Below are positions 41,363-50,644 of a DNA stretch of 64,000 nucleotides, in pieces. The position numbers and the translations under genes were made by a program. Location of the stretch: assembly GCA_904420045.1 (NCBI GenBank), contig CAJFTY010000008.1:62001-126000 (forward strand). The letters are read 5' to 3'. This stretch comes from Candidatus Metaruminococcus caecorum (GTDB lineage Bacteria > Bacillota > Clostridia > Oscillospirales > Ruminococcaceae). Each line of letters begins with the position of its first letter. Position 1 is the stretch's first letter. Under the pieces are notes generated by a model, which worked only from the letters and a program-made list of their open reading frames with translations, was not told where the DNA came from and did not search any database.

Positions 41363-43621
41363 TTATTCCACCCAGGTCAAAGCAAATCCGTCGTCCTTGA
41401 CGCCGATGGAAATCATGGTAATGTTTTTATCGCACTGCTCTACCAACAGGGTGGCGATGGGATCTTCGATCTCCTTGCGGATGACTTTGCGCAGGTCCCT
41501 GGCACCGAATTTTCCGGAATGTCCCTTTTGAACGATCCGCTCCAGCACCGCGTGCTCGTATCCGAGCTTGATGCCCTTTTCCGCCAGGGGCTCTTTAAGC
41601 TCGTCCACCATCAGGCCAGCGATCTTTACAAGGCTTTCCTGGGACAGAGGTTGGAACACCACCACTTCGTCCACACGGGATAAGAATTCCGGCCGTAAAA
41701 AGTCGGACAGGGCTTTCATAGCCTTTTCCTTGGCGATTTCACCCTCCTGCTTGTTAAAGCCCACAATTCCCGTCTTGTCCGACGACCCGGCGTTGGAGGT
41801 CATGGCGATGACGGTGTTCTCGAAGTTGACGGTGCGGCCCTGAGCGTCGGTGACCTTGCCCTCGTCCAAAATCTGGAGCAGAATGTTCATCACGTCCGGA
41901 TGGGCCTTCTCAATTTCGTCAAACAGGATGACCGAGTAAGGGCGCCGGCGCACCTTTTCGGTAAGCTGCCCGGCCTCGTCGTAGCCGATGTAGCCGGGAG
42001 GCGCCCCGATCAGGCGGGACACCGCATGTTTCTCCATAAATTCCGACATATCCAGACGGATCAGGGGTTCCACCGTGTCGAACAGCTCGGTGGACAGCAC
42101 CTTGACAAGTTCGGTTTTTCCAACGCCGGTGGGTCCCACAAAGATAAACGACGCGGGGCGGCGGCGCTTGGAAAGCTGGACGCGGCTTCGTTTGACCGCC
42201 GCCGCCACCAGATGGACGGCCTCGTCCTGGCCGATGATTTTTTTCTTGAGGCTTTCCTCCAGCCCGGCGATCTTGCGCATTTCGTTCTGCTGGATTTTGG
42301 AGGCGGGAATCCCCGTCCAAAGCTCCACCACCTTGGCCACGTCCTCGGGAGTGACCCGCAGATCCGCCACCTTGGGCTCCAGCTCCTTGAGCTTTTCCTT
42401 GACGGTGATAACCTCCGCCTTGACTTTGGCAATGGCCTCGTAGTCGATGTTTTCGGTCTGCTGCTCCAGGGATTCCTCCTGTTTATACAGCGACTTAAGC
42501 TGTTTGTTGAGCGTTTCGTACTCGGTGAGCTCCTTGCTCTTTAAAGAGGCGCAGGAGCAGGCCTCGTCCAGCAGGTCGATGGCCTTATCGGGAAGAAAAC
42601 GGTCGTTAATATACCGCTCCGACATGGTGACCGCCATGCGGACGATCTCGTCGCTGACCTTCACCTTGTGGTACGCCTCATAGTACTGCTTGATGCCGGT
42701 GAGCACCTTGACGGTGTCGTCGATGCTGGGCTCCCCTACCGTAACGGGCTGGAAGCGGCGCTCTAAGGCCGAGTCTTTTTCAATGTACTTGCGGTATTCG
42801 TTAAAGGTGGTGGCCCCGATCACCTGAATTTCCCCTCTGGACAGCGCGGGTTTTAAGATGTTCGCGGCGTTCATGGATCCTTCGGAATCCCCGGTTCCCA
42901 CCAGGTTGTGCACCTCGTCGATAAACAGGATCACGTTGCCAGCCTCTTTGACCTCGTCGATGAGGCCTTTGACCCGGCTTTCAAACTGGCCTCTGAACTG
43001 GGTGCCCGCAACCAGCGCGGTCAGATCCAGCAGGTAAAGCTCCTTGTCCGACAGGCGGAAGGGCACGTCGCCCGAGACGATTCGCTGGGCGATTCCCTCG
43101 GCGATGGCGGTTTTGCCCACGCCGGGTTCGCCGATCAGGCAAGGGTTGTTTTTCGTGCGGCGGGATAAAATCTGCACCACCCGGTAAATTTCATTGTCCC
43201 GGCCGATAATCCGGTCCAGCTTGCCGTCCCGGGCCCGCTCGGTCAGGTTGGTGCAATAGGTGTCTAAAAACTTCCGCTTGGGAGATTTTTCCCTGGATTT
43301 CTTCTTGGTTTTCGAGCTATTCTCCTTGGCGTCGTCCACCGGGGCAGGCATGTTGGAGCCAAACAGGTTCTGCAAAAACGGCGGCATCGTCTCGGCCCCG
43401 CCGGGCTCAAAGGAATCGCCGTCGGTCAGCTCCATCAGCTGGTTGCCCATCTCCTCAATGTCCTCGTCCGTAATCCCCATGCTGTCCATCATGGACTGAA
43501 CCTGAGGAATCCCCATCTCCTTGGCGCAGGTCAGGCAGAGGCCCTCGTTGATGGTCTCCCCATTTTCAATCCGGGACATGAACACCACGGCCATGCGCTT
43601 TTTACATTTACTGCAAAGCAT
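41363..43621 (-). CDS. ClpE-like ATP-dependent Clp unfoldase
   Basis: A 752-residue Hsp100 AAA+ protein that would feed substrates to ClpP. The N-terminus is a zinc finger (Cys 3, 6, 29 and 32: MLCSKCKK...LCLTCAKE) instead of the ClpC N-domain, which marks the ClpE branch. The first AAA domain has GEPGVGKT near residue 164. A short coiled M-domain lies near 390-440. The second AAA domain has GPTGVGKT near 495. A VGF tripeptide near 619 fits the ClpP-binding loop. It follows pgsA by 16 bases. No CtsR-type repeat was noticed. It could be annotated clpC in other genomes. Confidence 0.92.
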   Translation of the reverse strand: MLCSKCKKRMAVVFMSRIENGETINEGLCLTCAKEMGIPQVQSMMDSMGITDEDIEEMGNQLMELTDGDSFEPGGAETMPPFLQNLFGSNMPAPVDDAKENSSKTKKKSREKSPKRKFLDTYCTNLTERARDGKLDRIIGRDNEIYRVVQILSRRTKNNPCLIGEPGVGKTAIAEGIAQRIVSGDVPFRLSDKELYLLDLTALVAGTQFRGQFESRVKGLIDEVKEAGNVILFIDEVHNLVGTGDSEGSMNAANILKPALSRGEIQVIGATTFNEYRKYIEKDSALERRFQPVTVGEPSIDDTVKVLTGIKQYYEAYHKVKVSDEIVRMAVTMSERYINDRFLPDKAIDLLDEACSCASLKSKELTEYETLNKQLKSLYKQEESLEQQTENIDYEAIAKVKAEVITVKEKLKELEPKVADLRVTPEDVAKVVELWTGIPASKIQQNEMRKIAGLEESLKKKIIGQDEAVHLVAAAVKRSRVQLSKRRRPASFIFVGPTGVGKTELVKVLSTELFDTVEPLIRLDMSEFMEKHAVSRLIGAPPGYIGYDEAGQLTEKVRRRPYSVILFDEIEKAHPDVMNILLQILDEGKVTDAQGRTVNFENTVIAMTSNAGSSDKTGIVGFNKQEGEIAKEKAMKALSDFLRPEFLSRVDEVVVFQPLSQESLVKIAGLMVDELKEPLAEKGIKLGYEHAVLERIVQKGHSGKFGARDLRKVIRKEIEDPIATLLVEQCDKNITMISIGVKDDGFALTWVE

Positions 43622-43637
43622 GTATTTTCTCCTCTAA

Positions 43638-44189
43638 TTACGACTTTTTAATCTTGAAAAATTCGGATATGTACATGATTAGAGAGAACGCGGCAAATAC
43701 AACGCCGACTCCAATCAGACCATACATCTGTCCGGCTCCCATATTGGGGAACAGCAAAAACAGCATGAACACACCGAATAGCACGCAGGTGCACAGCTTG
43801 CCGAACCATTTGGCGGAAATCGGCTTGTGGCCGGTTTTAAGCACATAGATCCCGCCGCACATCATGGTCAGTTCTTTGATCCCCAGCACCACCAGCAAAA
43901 TTAACAACTGGGGATGGGAAATCGTCAGGCAGACGCAGACCGTCGCCTGGGTGAGCTTATCCGCCACGGGATCCAGCACCTTGCCAAGCTGGGTAATCAT
44001 ATGGAACTTTCGGGCAATAATCCCGTCCACCACATCGGTGATCCCTGAGATCGCCAGCGTCATCACGCTGATCCAGACCGCGTCCGGACGCAAAAAGTAT
44101 GCCAGCACAAACACAGGAATCAACAGGATTCGAAACGCGGACATCATATTGGGAATGCTGAAGTTGTTTTCTTTTTCTTGTCCCTGCAA
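43638..44189 (-). CDS. pgsA: CDP-diacylglycerol--glycerol-3-phosphate 3-phosphatidyltransferase
   Basis: Makes phosphatidylglycerophosphate in the membrane. The CDP-alcohol phosphotransferase motif D-G-x2-A-R-x8-G-x3-D-x3-D is complete in DVVDGIIARKFHMITQLGKVLDPVADK (about residues 53-79). Several hydrophobic segments and 183 residues fit PgsA. A related CDP-alcohol transferase such as cardiolipin synthase is possible but less likely at this length. It lies between cvpA and the clpE-like gene. Confidence 0.92.
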   Translation of the reverse strand: MQGQEKENNFSIPNMMSAFRILLIPVFVLAYFLRPDAVWISVMTLAISGITDVVDGIIARKFHMITQLGKVLDPVADKLTQATVCVCLTISHPQLLILLVVLGIKELTMMCGGIYVLKTGHKPISAKWFGKLCTCVLFGVFMLFLLFPNMGAGQMYGLIGVGVVFAAFSLIMYISEFFKIKKS

Positions 44190-44210
44190 AAGACACAGTC
44201 CTCTCTTCGT

Positions 44211-44945
44211 TTATATTTTAAAGGTCAATAATGGATTATACTTGTAGAAAATGTTAAATATATATGTTCCCTCGATAACCTCATTATTTATAACACCATT
44301 CTGCCCGCCTGTCAAATCCAAAAAGATTTTTAAGATCAACGCGATGACATACAGCCAGAACACCGCCTGAAAGATTCCCAGCACGCCGCCCAGAACCGAA
44401 TTGAGCTTGCCCAGCACCGGAATGTAGTCCACAGTTTTGAGCATCCGGCTGATAATCCCCACGCCGATCATGACAATCCCGAACAGGATCGAAAACGCCA
44501 CGCACCGGATCAGCATGACAAACATCGGTCGGATACCAGTTTGCACCACCGCCTTGGCCACGCCGTGATTGCCGTCCGACGCCGCGTTTCGGATGATGTT
44601 TTGCAGATCCTGCCGGGAACCGATCTCCTGTTCCAGCATGCCGGTCAGATAATTGGGCATGGCGTCATACACCTGGTCGATCTGGCTTTCCAGCCCGTCT
44701 ACATCCACTGCGCTTACATCCACATGCTGGCTGATGGCGCTTTCCACTGTCTGGGTCACAGAAGGCTCTACAAACCGGTCAAAGATCGGGCCGGCGATCA
44801 GGTTGCTGACAAACATCGCCAGCACTGCGGCTACAATATATCCCGCCACTGCAATCACCGTGCGAATCAGTCCTTTTCGATAGGCGAAAAACACGATGAT
44901 GCAGGAAAACGCGATCACCAATAGATCCAGGAAAATCGGTGTCAT
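44211..44945 (-). CDS. CvpA family membrane protein
   Basis: A 244-residue protein with membrane segments near residues 6-22, 28-50, 140-165 and 180-205. The N-terminal RKGLIRTVIAVAGYIVAAVLAMFVSNLIAGPIFD and the later GVGIISRMLKTVDYIPVLGKLNSVLGGVLGIFQAVFWLYV match the CvpA (colicin V production) family. The central extracytoplasmic part of about 80 residues is variable. The function in Firmicutes is not established; an envelope role is inferred. GGAGGT precedes the ATG. A perfect hairpin (44964-44988) stands just upstream. Confidence 0.88.
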   Translation of the reverse strand: MTPIFLDLLVIAFSCIIVFFAYRKGLIRTVIAVAGYIVAAVLAMFVSNLIAGPIFDRFVEPSVTQTVESAISQHVDVSAVDVDGLESQIDQVYDAMPNYLTGMLEQEIGSRQDLQNIIRNAASDGNHGVAKAVVQTGIRPMFVMLIRCVAFSILFGIVMIGVGIISRMLKTVDYIPVLGKLNSVLGGVLGIFQAVFWLYVIALILKIFLDLTGGQNGVINNEVIEGTYIFNIFYKYNPLLTFKI

Positions 44946-44963
44946 GGACAGTACCTCCGTTTC

Positions 44964-44988
44964 TGTGTGAAAAGCCGTTTTTCACACA
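44964..44988. repeat. Inverted repeat ahead of cvpA
   Basis: TGTGTGAAAA and TTTTCACACA pair perfectly around a 5-base loop in the 139-base gap before cvpA. On the minus strand it lies between an AAGGAGGT and the GGAGGT of cvpA. It may be an operator or a translation-control hairpin. A second short stem (GCCGCC/GGCGGC) lies next to it at about 45000-45017. Confidence 0.45.
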
Positions 44989-45084
44989 TACCTCCTTGCC
45001 GCCAGAGACGCGGCGGCACCTTTTTCATGATATGCGCCGGACGCCGGGAACATGTCCCGCAACCGGAATTCATTCTTTTCGGGA

Positions 45085-46245
45085 TTACGATCCCATAGAA
45101 ATTTTCTGTATTTCCTTGCTCCCCATCACGTATGCGTTTTCCCCGATGAGCACTGCGCTTTGGGCGTCCGCGCTGCATCCTTTTGTTTTCGGGTTTGCAA
45201 GGGACAGATCGTAATACACAACCTTTTCATCCGATAGGAGCAGCAGATGGCTTCCGTCACAGCTCAAGCCCTTGACCACACTGCCCACTTGTTTGGAAGT
45301 TTTCTCCGCCCCGTCGGAGCCCAGCACCACCGCAGTGTTTGTCACACTGCCGCCCGCGTCGGTGAGAATCAGCGCCGCACCTTTGTCAAAGCTATTGTCA
45401 TAATGAGACAGCGTCTTGTTATAGGTGTAGGTCTGCTTGAGTTTTCCATCCGAAGAAAACGAACAGGCCATTGTGTCCCCGATCAACTGTGTCTGGCCGG
45501 AAGCTTTTATATCCACCGACAGCGCCATGACCCCTTTGACCTGGGTGGAGTATTCCTCTTTTTCCTTGGCAAAGTCAAGCCCTACCAGGCTAGATACCAT
45601 TTCGCCTCCCTGAGCGCCGATAACCGCCACCACGCAGCCCTTGCTACCATTTTTAAAATCCGCCGCCACGATCTGGTTTTCACTGTACCAGACAAAAATT
45701 TCTTCCAGAGAGGAATCGTACACATGCAGCACGCTGGCATACCGGTCGGATTGGGTTACAATCGCCACATATCCCTCCGGGCTGATTTCTCCCAGGACGA
45801 TTTTATCCGTCAGCGTCTTTTTTAAAATGGTGCCCCGGGTTCCTTCGATTTTAAAATCGCCGCCGCCCCGATCGTAGACCAGCAACTTTTTCTGGGCGGC
45901 CTTAAACACGGGATTGGAGTACCCGTGGTTGGAGGTCATCACTGATTTTCCCTCGTCGCTGTACAGGTGCATCTTGGTCTCGGTGATCACCGCCAGATTT
46001 TTTCCCATAGAGCCCGCCGAGACCACCTTGTCCCCCGCCATCGAGATGGGGAACCCGTTGGCCTCGCCGTCCCCTCCCCCGGACTGGCCGATTCCAAACA
46101 GGTCGAAATCCTGAAAATAAGAAAAGGCCAACAGCGCGCCGGACAAAAGCACCATTACGATCAAAAACAGGATGATCCGTTTGATCCACCGCTTGCGCCT
46201 GCGTTTTCTGCGGTAGGTTTCAATATCGTTTATGCTGCTGCTCAT
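45085..46245 (-). CDS. DUF5711 family membrane-anchored protein
   Basis: A 386-residue protein with a strongly basic start (RRKRRRKRWIKR), one membrane segment (about residues 24-45), and a large outer part of repeated short strands (for example KNLAVITETKMHLYSDEGK, KKLLVYDRGGGDFKIEG, GYVAIVTQSDRYASVLHVYDSSLEEIFVWYSE, GSHLLLLSDEKVVYYDLS). That repetition suggests a beta-propeller. It fits DUF5711, a clostridial family of unknown function. It lies between truA and cvpA on the same strand with short gaps. Confidence 0.8.
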   Translation of the reverse strand: MSSSINDIETYRRKRRRKRWIKRIILFLIVMVLLSGALLAFSYFQDFDLFGIGQSGGGDGEANGFPISMAGDKVVSAGSMGKNLAVITETKMHLYSDEGKSVMTSNHGYSNPVFKAAQKKLLVYDRGGGDFKIEGTRGTILKKTLTDKIVLGEISPEGYVAIVTQSDRYASVLHVYDSSLEEIFVWYSENQIVAADFKNGSKGCVVAVIGAQGGEMVSSLVGLDFAKEKEEYSTQVKGVMALSVDIKASGQTQLIGDTMACSFSSDGKLKQTYTYNKTLSHYDNSFDKGAALILTDAGGSVTNTAVVLGSDGAEKTSKQVGSVVKGLSCDGSHLLLLSDEKVVYYDLSLANPKTKGCSADAQSAVLIGENAYVMGSKEIQKISMGS

Positions 46246-46305
46246 GCCGCTTCCGCCCTTTCCCGGCCGCCTGACGGGGCCGCTTGTTTCTGAATCTTTT
46301 ACAAC

Positions 46306-47073
46306 CTAGGCTTGTTTTGTACAAAACCAGGCTTCGTCGTACACCACCCGGTTTAGAAAAAGCCCCTGGGGAGGTGCCGTCCGTCCCGCTCCCCCTCGGT
46401 CGCCGCTGACATACAACGCGGGGATGCTCTCTGGCAAGATCTTGCCCTCGCTGATCTCCAGCAGGGTGCCTACCAGAATCCGAACCATGTTGTACAAAAA
46501 GCCGTTTCCCCGCACGGTGAAGGTGACGAGCTTCCCCTCCCGCCGGACGCGGGCGTCAAAAATGGTGCGTACCGTATCGGTCACGCTGCCACCCGCGCTG
46601 CAAAACGCCCCGAAATCATGCGTTCCCACAAACGCCGACGCGGCCCGGTCCAGCAGCGCTTCGTCCAGCGGGTACTTGTAGTGCAGGGCGGTGTCCTCAT
46701 AAAAGGGATTGCGCACCGGCGCGTTCCAGATCTGGTAGACATACTCCTTTTCCCGGGCGCAAAACCGCGCGTGGAACTCCCCGGGGACCTCCCGGCAGCT
46801 TAGCACCGCGATATCCTGAGGTAGATGAGCGTTGAGCGCCCGGACAAAGGCGTCTTCGGGAATCGGGCTTTCGGTTTTCATATGAAAAAAATACTCCCGG
46901 GCGTGCACGCCGGTGTCGGTGCGGGAACAGCCGATGATCCCGTGGCGCGTCCCCGTCACGGCGGTCACCGCCTGATGGAGCACGTCGCACACCGACAACG
47001 CGTTTGTCTGCATCTGGAACCCATGGTATCGGGTTCCCCGGTAGCAAATCCCAAACAACAGGTTTCTTGCCAT
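46306..47073 (-). CDS. truA: tRNA pseudouridine(38-40) synthase
   Basis: Makes pseudouridine at positions 38-40 of the tRNA anticodon arm. The catalytic motif CSRTDTGVHA has Asp at residue 53. Further family parts are YRGTRYHGFQ near residue 11, EKEYVYQIWNAPVRNPFYED and GNGFLYNMVRILVGTLLEI. 255 residues is normal. It is the last gene of the ecfA1-ecfA2-ecfT-truA series, the usual Firmicute order. Confidence 0.96.
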   Translation of the reverse strand: MARNLLFGICYRGTRYHGFQMQTNALSVCDVLHQAVTAVTGTRHGIIGCSRTDTGVHAREYFFHMKTESPIPEDAFVRALNAHLPQDIAVLSCREVPGEFHARFCAREKEYVYQIWNAPVRNPFYEDTALHYKYPLDEALLDRAASAFVGTHDFGAFCSAGGSVTDTVRTIFDARVRREGKLVTFTVRGNGFLYNMVRILVGTLLEISEGKILPESIPALYVSGDRGGAGRTAPPQGLFLNRVVYDEAWFCTKQA

Positions 47074-47149
47074 ACCGCTTCCTTTTTATCCTACCGGAGA
47101 AATTCGGAGAACGCAACGGAAAAATCCGAACAAACTCCTTACAAACTTC

Positions 47150-47965
47150 TTACATTGCGCCAATGGGGACAAAGAGATTGACCAGCACGATGGCCGCAAT
47201 ACATCCGGCGATTACCAGCGAGGCCATCAGATCCCGGAGCCCCAGGCGAAGCTGTTTCATCCGGGTGCGGCCTTCTCCCCCGTGGTAGCACCGGCACTCC
47301 ATGGCCAGCGCCAGCTCTTCCGCCCGGCGAAACGCCGAGATGAACAGCGGGATCAAAATGGGGATCAGCGCCTTTGCCCGCTGGATCAGACCGCCGGACT
47401 CCATATCCGCGCCCCGGGCCTTTTGAGCGGACATGATCTTATCGGTTTCCTCGATCAGGGTGGGGATAAACCGCAGGGCGATGGTCATCATCATGGCCAG
47501 CTCATGGGCTGGAAAATGGATTTTTTTCAGAGGGGACAGCAGCCGTTCAATCCCGTCGGTGAGCGCGATGGGCGAGGTAGTGTACGTGAGCAGCGACGTA
47601 CCTGCAATCAAACACAAAATCCGGATCGCCATCAAAATCGACATGGCCACCCCCTGCTTGGTGATGGTGAAAATCCACCAGTGCCAAAGCACGTCGCCGT
47701 CCACAAAAAACAGATTGAGCACCCCTGTGATTAAAATAATCGGGATGATGGGCTTCATGCTTTTGAAGATCATCTTCAGAGGGATTTTAGACAGCAGGTA
47801 CAAAAAGATGAGCAGGACGATGGGGATCAAAAAGCCGATTGCATTGCTGGTCAAAAACAGCATGACAATGTATGCCAGCGTCAGGATGATCTTGATTCTG
47901 GGGTCCAGCTTGTGAATCGGGGAACTCCCCGGAAAGTACTGGCCGATGGTGATATCCTTTAACAT
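47150..47965 (-). CDS. ecfT: Energy-coupling factor transporter transmembrane protein EcfT
   Basis: The membrane coupling subunit of a group II ECF vitamin/micronutrient transporter. It begins ITIGQYFPGSSPIHKLDPRIKIILTLAYIVMLF, the EcfT signature, and has about five to six membrane helices. Cytosolic coupling helices hold the Ala-Arg-Gly motifs (SAQKARGADMESGG and a second MECRCYHGGEGRTRM) that contact the ATPases. 271 residues. It overlaps ecfA2 by 7 bases. No substrate-binding EcfS is encoded here, as usual for group II systems that share one module. Confidence 0.96.
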   Translation of the reverse strand: MLKDITIGQYFPGSSPIHKLDPRIKIILTLAYIVMLFLTSNAIGFLIPIVLLIFLYLLSKIPLKMIFKSMKPIIPIILITGVLNLFFVDGDVLWHWWIFTITKQGVAMSILMAIRILCLIAGTSLLTYTTSPIALTDGIERLLSPLKKIHFPAHELAMMMTIALRFIPTLIEETDKIMSAQKARGADMESGGLIQRAKALIPILIPLFISAFRRAEELALAMECRCYHGGEGRTRMKQLRLGLRDLMASLVIAGCIAAIVLVNLFVPIGAM

Positions 47966-48831
47966 AAACCGCCATCTCCTTTCGACAGCAGTTTTAAAAG
48001 CTCCCGCTTGGCGGCTTCTACGGTAAATACCTTGCCGCTCACCGGCAGGCCTTTTTTGTGAAGATCGTAGAACACCCGGGTGATCTGGGGGGTGGAAAGG
48101 CCCATGTCGGCAAGTTCCTCCACCCGGGAGAACACCGCCTCCACCGTGTCGTAGGTGAACACCGCGGCGTTGTTCATCACCAGTACCTTGGAGGCGAATT
48201 TGGCAATGTCCTCCATGCTGTGGGACACCAGCAGAATGGTGTTTTTCTGCTCCTCGTGGTACTGTTTGATCTGGCTTAAAATCAAGTCCCGGCCCTTGGG
48301 ATCCAAGCCCGCGGTGGGCTCGTCCAAAATTAGGACTTTTGGCTCCATGGCGATCACCCCAGCGATGGCCACCCGGCGCTTTTGTCCGCCGGACAGATCA
48401 AAAGGGCTTTTTTCCAGGCAGGATTCCGGAAGGCCCACAAACCGGATGGCCCGATGAACCCGCTCGTCGATTTCCTCCTCGGAAAGGCCCATGTTCTTGG
48501 GGCCGAAGGCGATATCCTTGTAAACGGTTTCCTCAAACAACTGATATTCGGGGTACTGGAACACCAGTCCCACCTTAAAGCGCACCGCCCGGATGTCCTG
48601 CTTGTTTTCCCAGATATCCTGTCCATCCACATAAATTCTGCCCTTGGTAGGCTTTAAAAGCCCGTTAAAATGCTGGATCAGGGTGGATTTTCCCGACCCA
48701 GTGTGGCCGATGACGCCCACGAGTTCTCCCTCCTCGATGGAGAGATTCACCCCGCCCACGGCGGTCTTTTCAAAGGGCGTGCCCGCGCTGTACACGTGGC
48801 TGAGGTCCTCGGTTTTGATTACTGCCGGCAA
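47959..48831 (-). CDS. ecfA2: Energy-coupling factor transporter ATPase EcfA2
   Basis: The second ATPase of the ECF module. Walker A is GHTGSGKST near residue 43, the Q-loop [13 protein letters not shown], signature [17 protein letters not shown], Walker [18 protein letters not shown], and the switch His in LVSHSMED. 290 residues. The start is a TTG at 48831 with GGAGGAGGG 6 bases upstream and the family N-terminus [23 protein letters not shown] readings to 48873 lie inside ecfA1. It overlaps ecfA1 by 13 bases and ecfT by 7. Confidence 0.95.
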   Translation of the reverse strand: MPAVIKTEDLSHVYSAGTPFEKTAVGGVNLSIEEGELVGVIGHTGSGKSTLIQHFNGLLKPTKGRIYVDGQDIWENKQDIRAVRFKVGLVFQYPEYQLFEETVYKDIAFGPKNMGLSEEEIDERVHRAIRFVGLPESCLEKSPFDLSGGQKRRVAIAGVIAMEPKVLILDEPTAGLDPKGRDLILSQIKQYHEEQKNTILLVSHSMEDIAKFASKVLVMNNAAVFTYDTVEAVFSRVEELADMGLSTPQITRVFYDLHKKGLPVSGKVFTVEAAKRELLKLLSKGDGGLC

Positions 48832-49682
48832 TCCGATCCCTCCTCCAAAAGCATAGTGAGCGCCGCGGCGCATTCTTCCTCGGTGAGGATGTCCGCCGGG
48901 AGCTCAATCCCGGCCTTGCGCAGTTCAAAGGCGAGCTCAGTGACCTGGGGGACGTCCAGCCCCGCCTGTTTTAAAAGCTCCACCTGGGAAAAGACCTCCC
49001 GGGGCGTGCCCTGGGTGAGGATCTGGCCGTTGTCCACCACTACCACCCGGTCGGCGGACACCGCCTCGTCCATAAAGTGGGTAATCAGCACCACGGTGGT
49101 GCCGTAATCCCGGTTTAAGGCGTGGATGGTCTTTAAAACCTCCCGCCGGCCCTTGGGATCCAGCATGGCGGTGGGCTCATCCAGCACGATGCAGCCGGGC
49201 CGCATGGCGATCACTCCTGCGATGGCCACCCGCTGCTTCTGCCCGCCGGACAGCTGGTGAGGGCTGTGTTCTCGGTAGCCGTACATGTCCACGGCGCGCA
49301 GGGCGTCGTCCACCCGGCGGCGGATCTCGGCGGGTTCCACCCCCATGTTTTCCGGGCCGAACGCCACGTCTTCCTCCACCACGGTAGCGACGATCTGGTT
49401 GTCGGGGTTTTGAAACACCATTCCCACCTGCTGCCGGATGTCGAACAGCCGGTCCTCGTCCTTTGTGTCGATGCCGGCCACGGTGACCGTCCCTTCGGTG
49501 GGGAGCAGGATCGCGTTAAAGTGCTTGGCCAGGGTGGATTTTCCCGAGCCGTTGTGCCCCAGCACCGCCACGAACTCGCCTTTTTGCACCGCAAAGTCGA
49601 TCTCCTTGAGCACCAGGCTGCGCCCAGCTTCCCCGTTGTCGTATTCAAATGTGAGATGTTCGGTTTTAATGAGTTCAGCCAT
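48819..49682 (-). CDS. ecfA1: Energy-coupling factor transporter ATPase EcfA1
   Basis: The first ATPase of the ECF module; it pairs with EcfA2 and EcfT. Walker [10 protein letters not shown] near residue 42, Q-loop [23 protein letters not shown], signature [17 protein letters not shown], Walker [18 protein letters not shown], and switch His in LITHFMDE are all present. Glu after Asp in Walker B is intact in both ATPases, so both look competent. 287 residues. AAAGGAA stands ahead of the ATG at 49682. Confidence 0.96.
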   Translation of the reverse strand: MAELIKTEHLTFEYDNGEAGRSLVLKEIDFAVQKGEFVAVLGHNGSGKSTLAKHFNAILLPTEGTVTVAGIDTKDEDRLFDIRQQVGMVFQNPDNQIVATVVEEDVAFGPENMGVEPAEIRRRVDDALRAVDMYGYREHSPHQLSGGQKQRVAIAGVIAMRPGCIVLDEPTAMLDPKGRREVLKTIHALNRDYGTTVVLITHFMDEAVSADRVVVVDNGQILTQGTPREVFSQVELLKQAGLDVPQVTELAFELRKAGIELPADILTEEECAAALTMLLEEGSDCRQ

Positions 49683-49737
49683 CCATGCGTTCCTTTTCTT
49701 ATAAAGTCTTTTGTCGTTTTCCGCACCGCTGGAAGTA

Positions 49738-50616
49738 TCAAAGAGGTTCCCTGGACGCAGTCCACAGCGCGGTGCTCCCGCAGGGGAGAACCGAGCCGGA
49801 CGCCTCCACAGGCAGGCCGATTTCGTCCGCAGTCACGTCCCCGCCGAAGCGTTTTCCCACCGTGACCTTCAGCAGATAGGCCATCACCGAGGGAGAAAGC
49901 CCCGTGGTGTAGGAGTTGAGGGCGAAAAACAGCGGGTGATCGTTCAACACCCCCGCGCAGAGGTTTACAAGGTCGTATACCTGATCCTCCAGTTTCCAGA
50001 CCTCGCCCCCCGGCCCCCGGCCGTAGGAGGGCGGGTCCATGATGACCCCGTCGTAGAAGCTGCCGCGCCTGATTTCCCGGGCGACGAACTTTTCGCAGTC
50101 GTCCACGATCCAGCGCACCGGCTTGTCCGAAAGGCCGGAAAGGGCGGCGTTTTCTCTGGCCCAGCCGACCATGCCCTTGCTGGCGTCCACATGGCAGACC
50201 TGGGCGCCCGAGCGCAGGCAGGCCAGGGTGGCCCCGCCGGTGTAGGCGAACAGGTTTAAAATCTTCACCGGTCGGCCCGCTCCCTGGATCAGCTTGTGAA
50301 ACAGATCCCAGTTGACCGCCTGCTCCGGGAACAAGCCGGTGTGCTTAAACCCGGTGGGACGGATGCGGAAGGTGAGCTCCCGGTAGCCAATCGTCCAGCT
50401 TTCCGGGAGTTTTTTGTAAAGCTCCCACTGGCCGCCCCCTTTGTTGGAGCGATGGTAATGGGCGTCCGCTCGGTTCCACTCCGGGATCTCCTTCGGGGTG
50501 TTCCAGATCACCTGTGGATCCGGGCGGATGAGCACCCGCCCGCCCCAGCTTTCCAGTTTTTCCCCGCCGGAGGTGTCCAAAATCCGGTAATCCTTCCAGC
50601 CTTCTGCAATCCTCAT
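49738..50616 (-). CDS. Class I SAM-dependent methyltransferase (COG1092-like)
   Basis: A 292-residue methyltransferase. The SAM-binding strand [44 protein letters not shown] starts near residue 140. The catalytic-type motif [18 protein letters not shown] near 215 resembles the RlmI/RlmK group of 23S rRNA methyltransferases, but the PUA domain of RlmI is missing, so the target is unsure. The start is the ATG at 50616 with GGAAAGG ahead; the ORF to 50697 overlaps glmM. It lies between glmM and ecfA1. Confidence 0.87.
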   Translation of the reverse strand: MRIAEGWKDYRILDTSGGEKLESWGGRVLIRPDPQVIWNTPKEIPEWNRADAHYHRSNKGGGQWELYKKLPESWTIGYRELTFRIRPTGFKHTGLFPEQAVNWDLFHKLIQGAGRPVKILNLFAYTGGATLACLRSGAQVCHVDASKGMVGWARENAALSGLSDKPVRWIVDDCEKFVAREIRRGSFYDGVIMDPPSYGRGPGGEVWKLEDQVYDLVNLCAGVLNDHPLFFALNSYTTGLSPSVMAYLLKVTVGKRFGGDVTADEIGLPVEASGSVLPCGSTALWTASREPL

Positions 50617-50644
50617 TGTGTCAGCCTTTCCTATTTTTGATGTT

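Noticed and set aside
48831..48873. Longer EcfA2 reading frame starting inside ecfA1
   Set aside because: The TTG at 48831 has GGAGGAGGG upstream and matches the family N-terminus; the extension is the reverse frame of the ecfA1 end.
47959..49682. Redundant duplicate ATPase genes
   Set aside because: EcfA1 and EcfA2 are distinct subunits of one heterodimer, always found as a pair.
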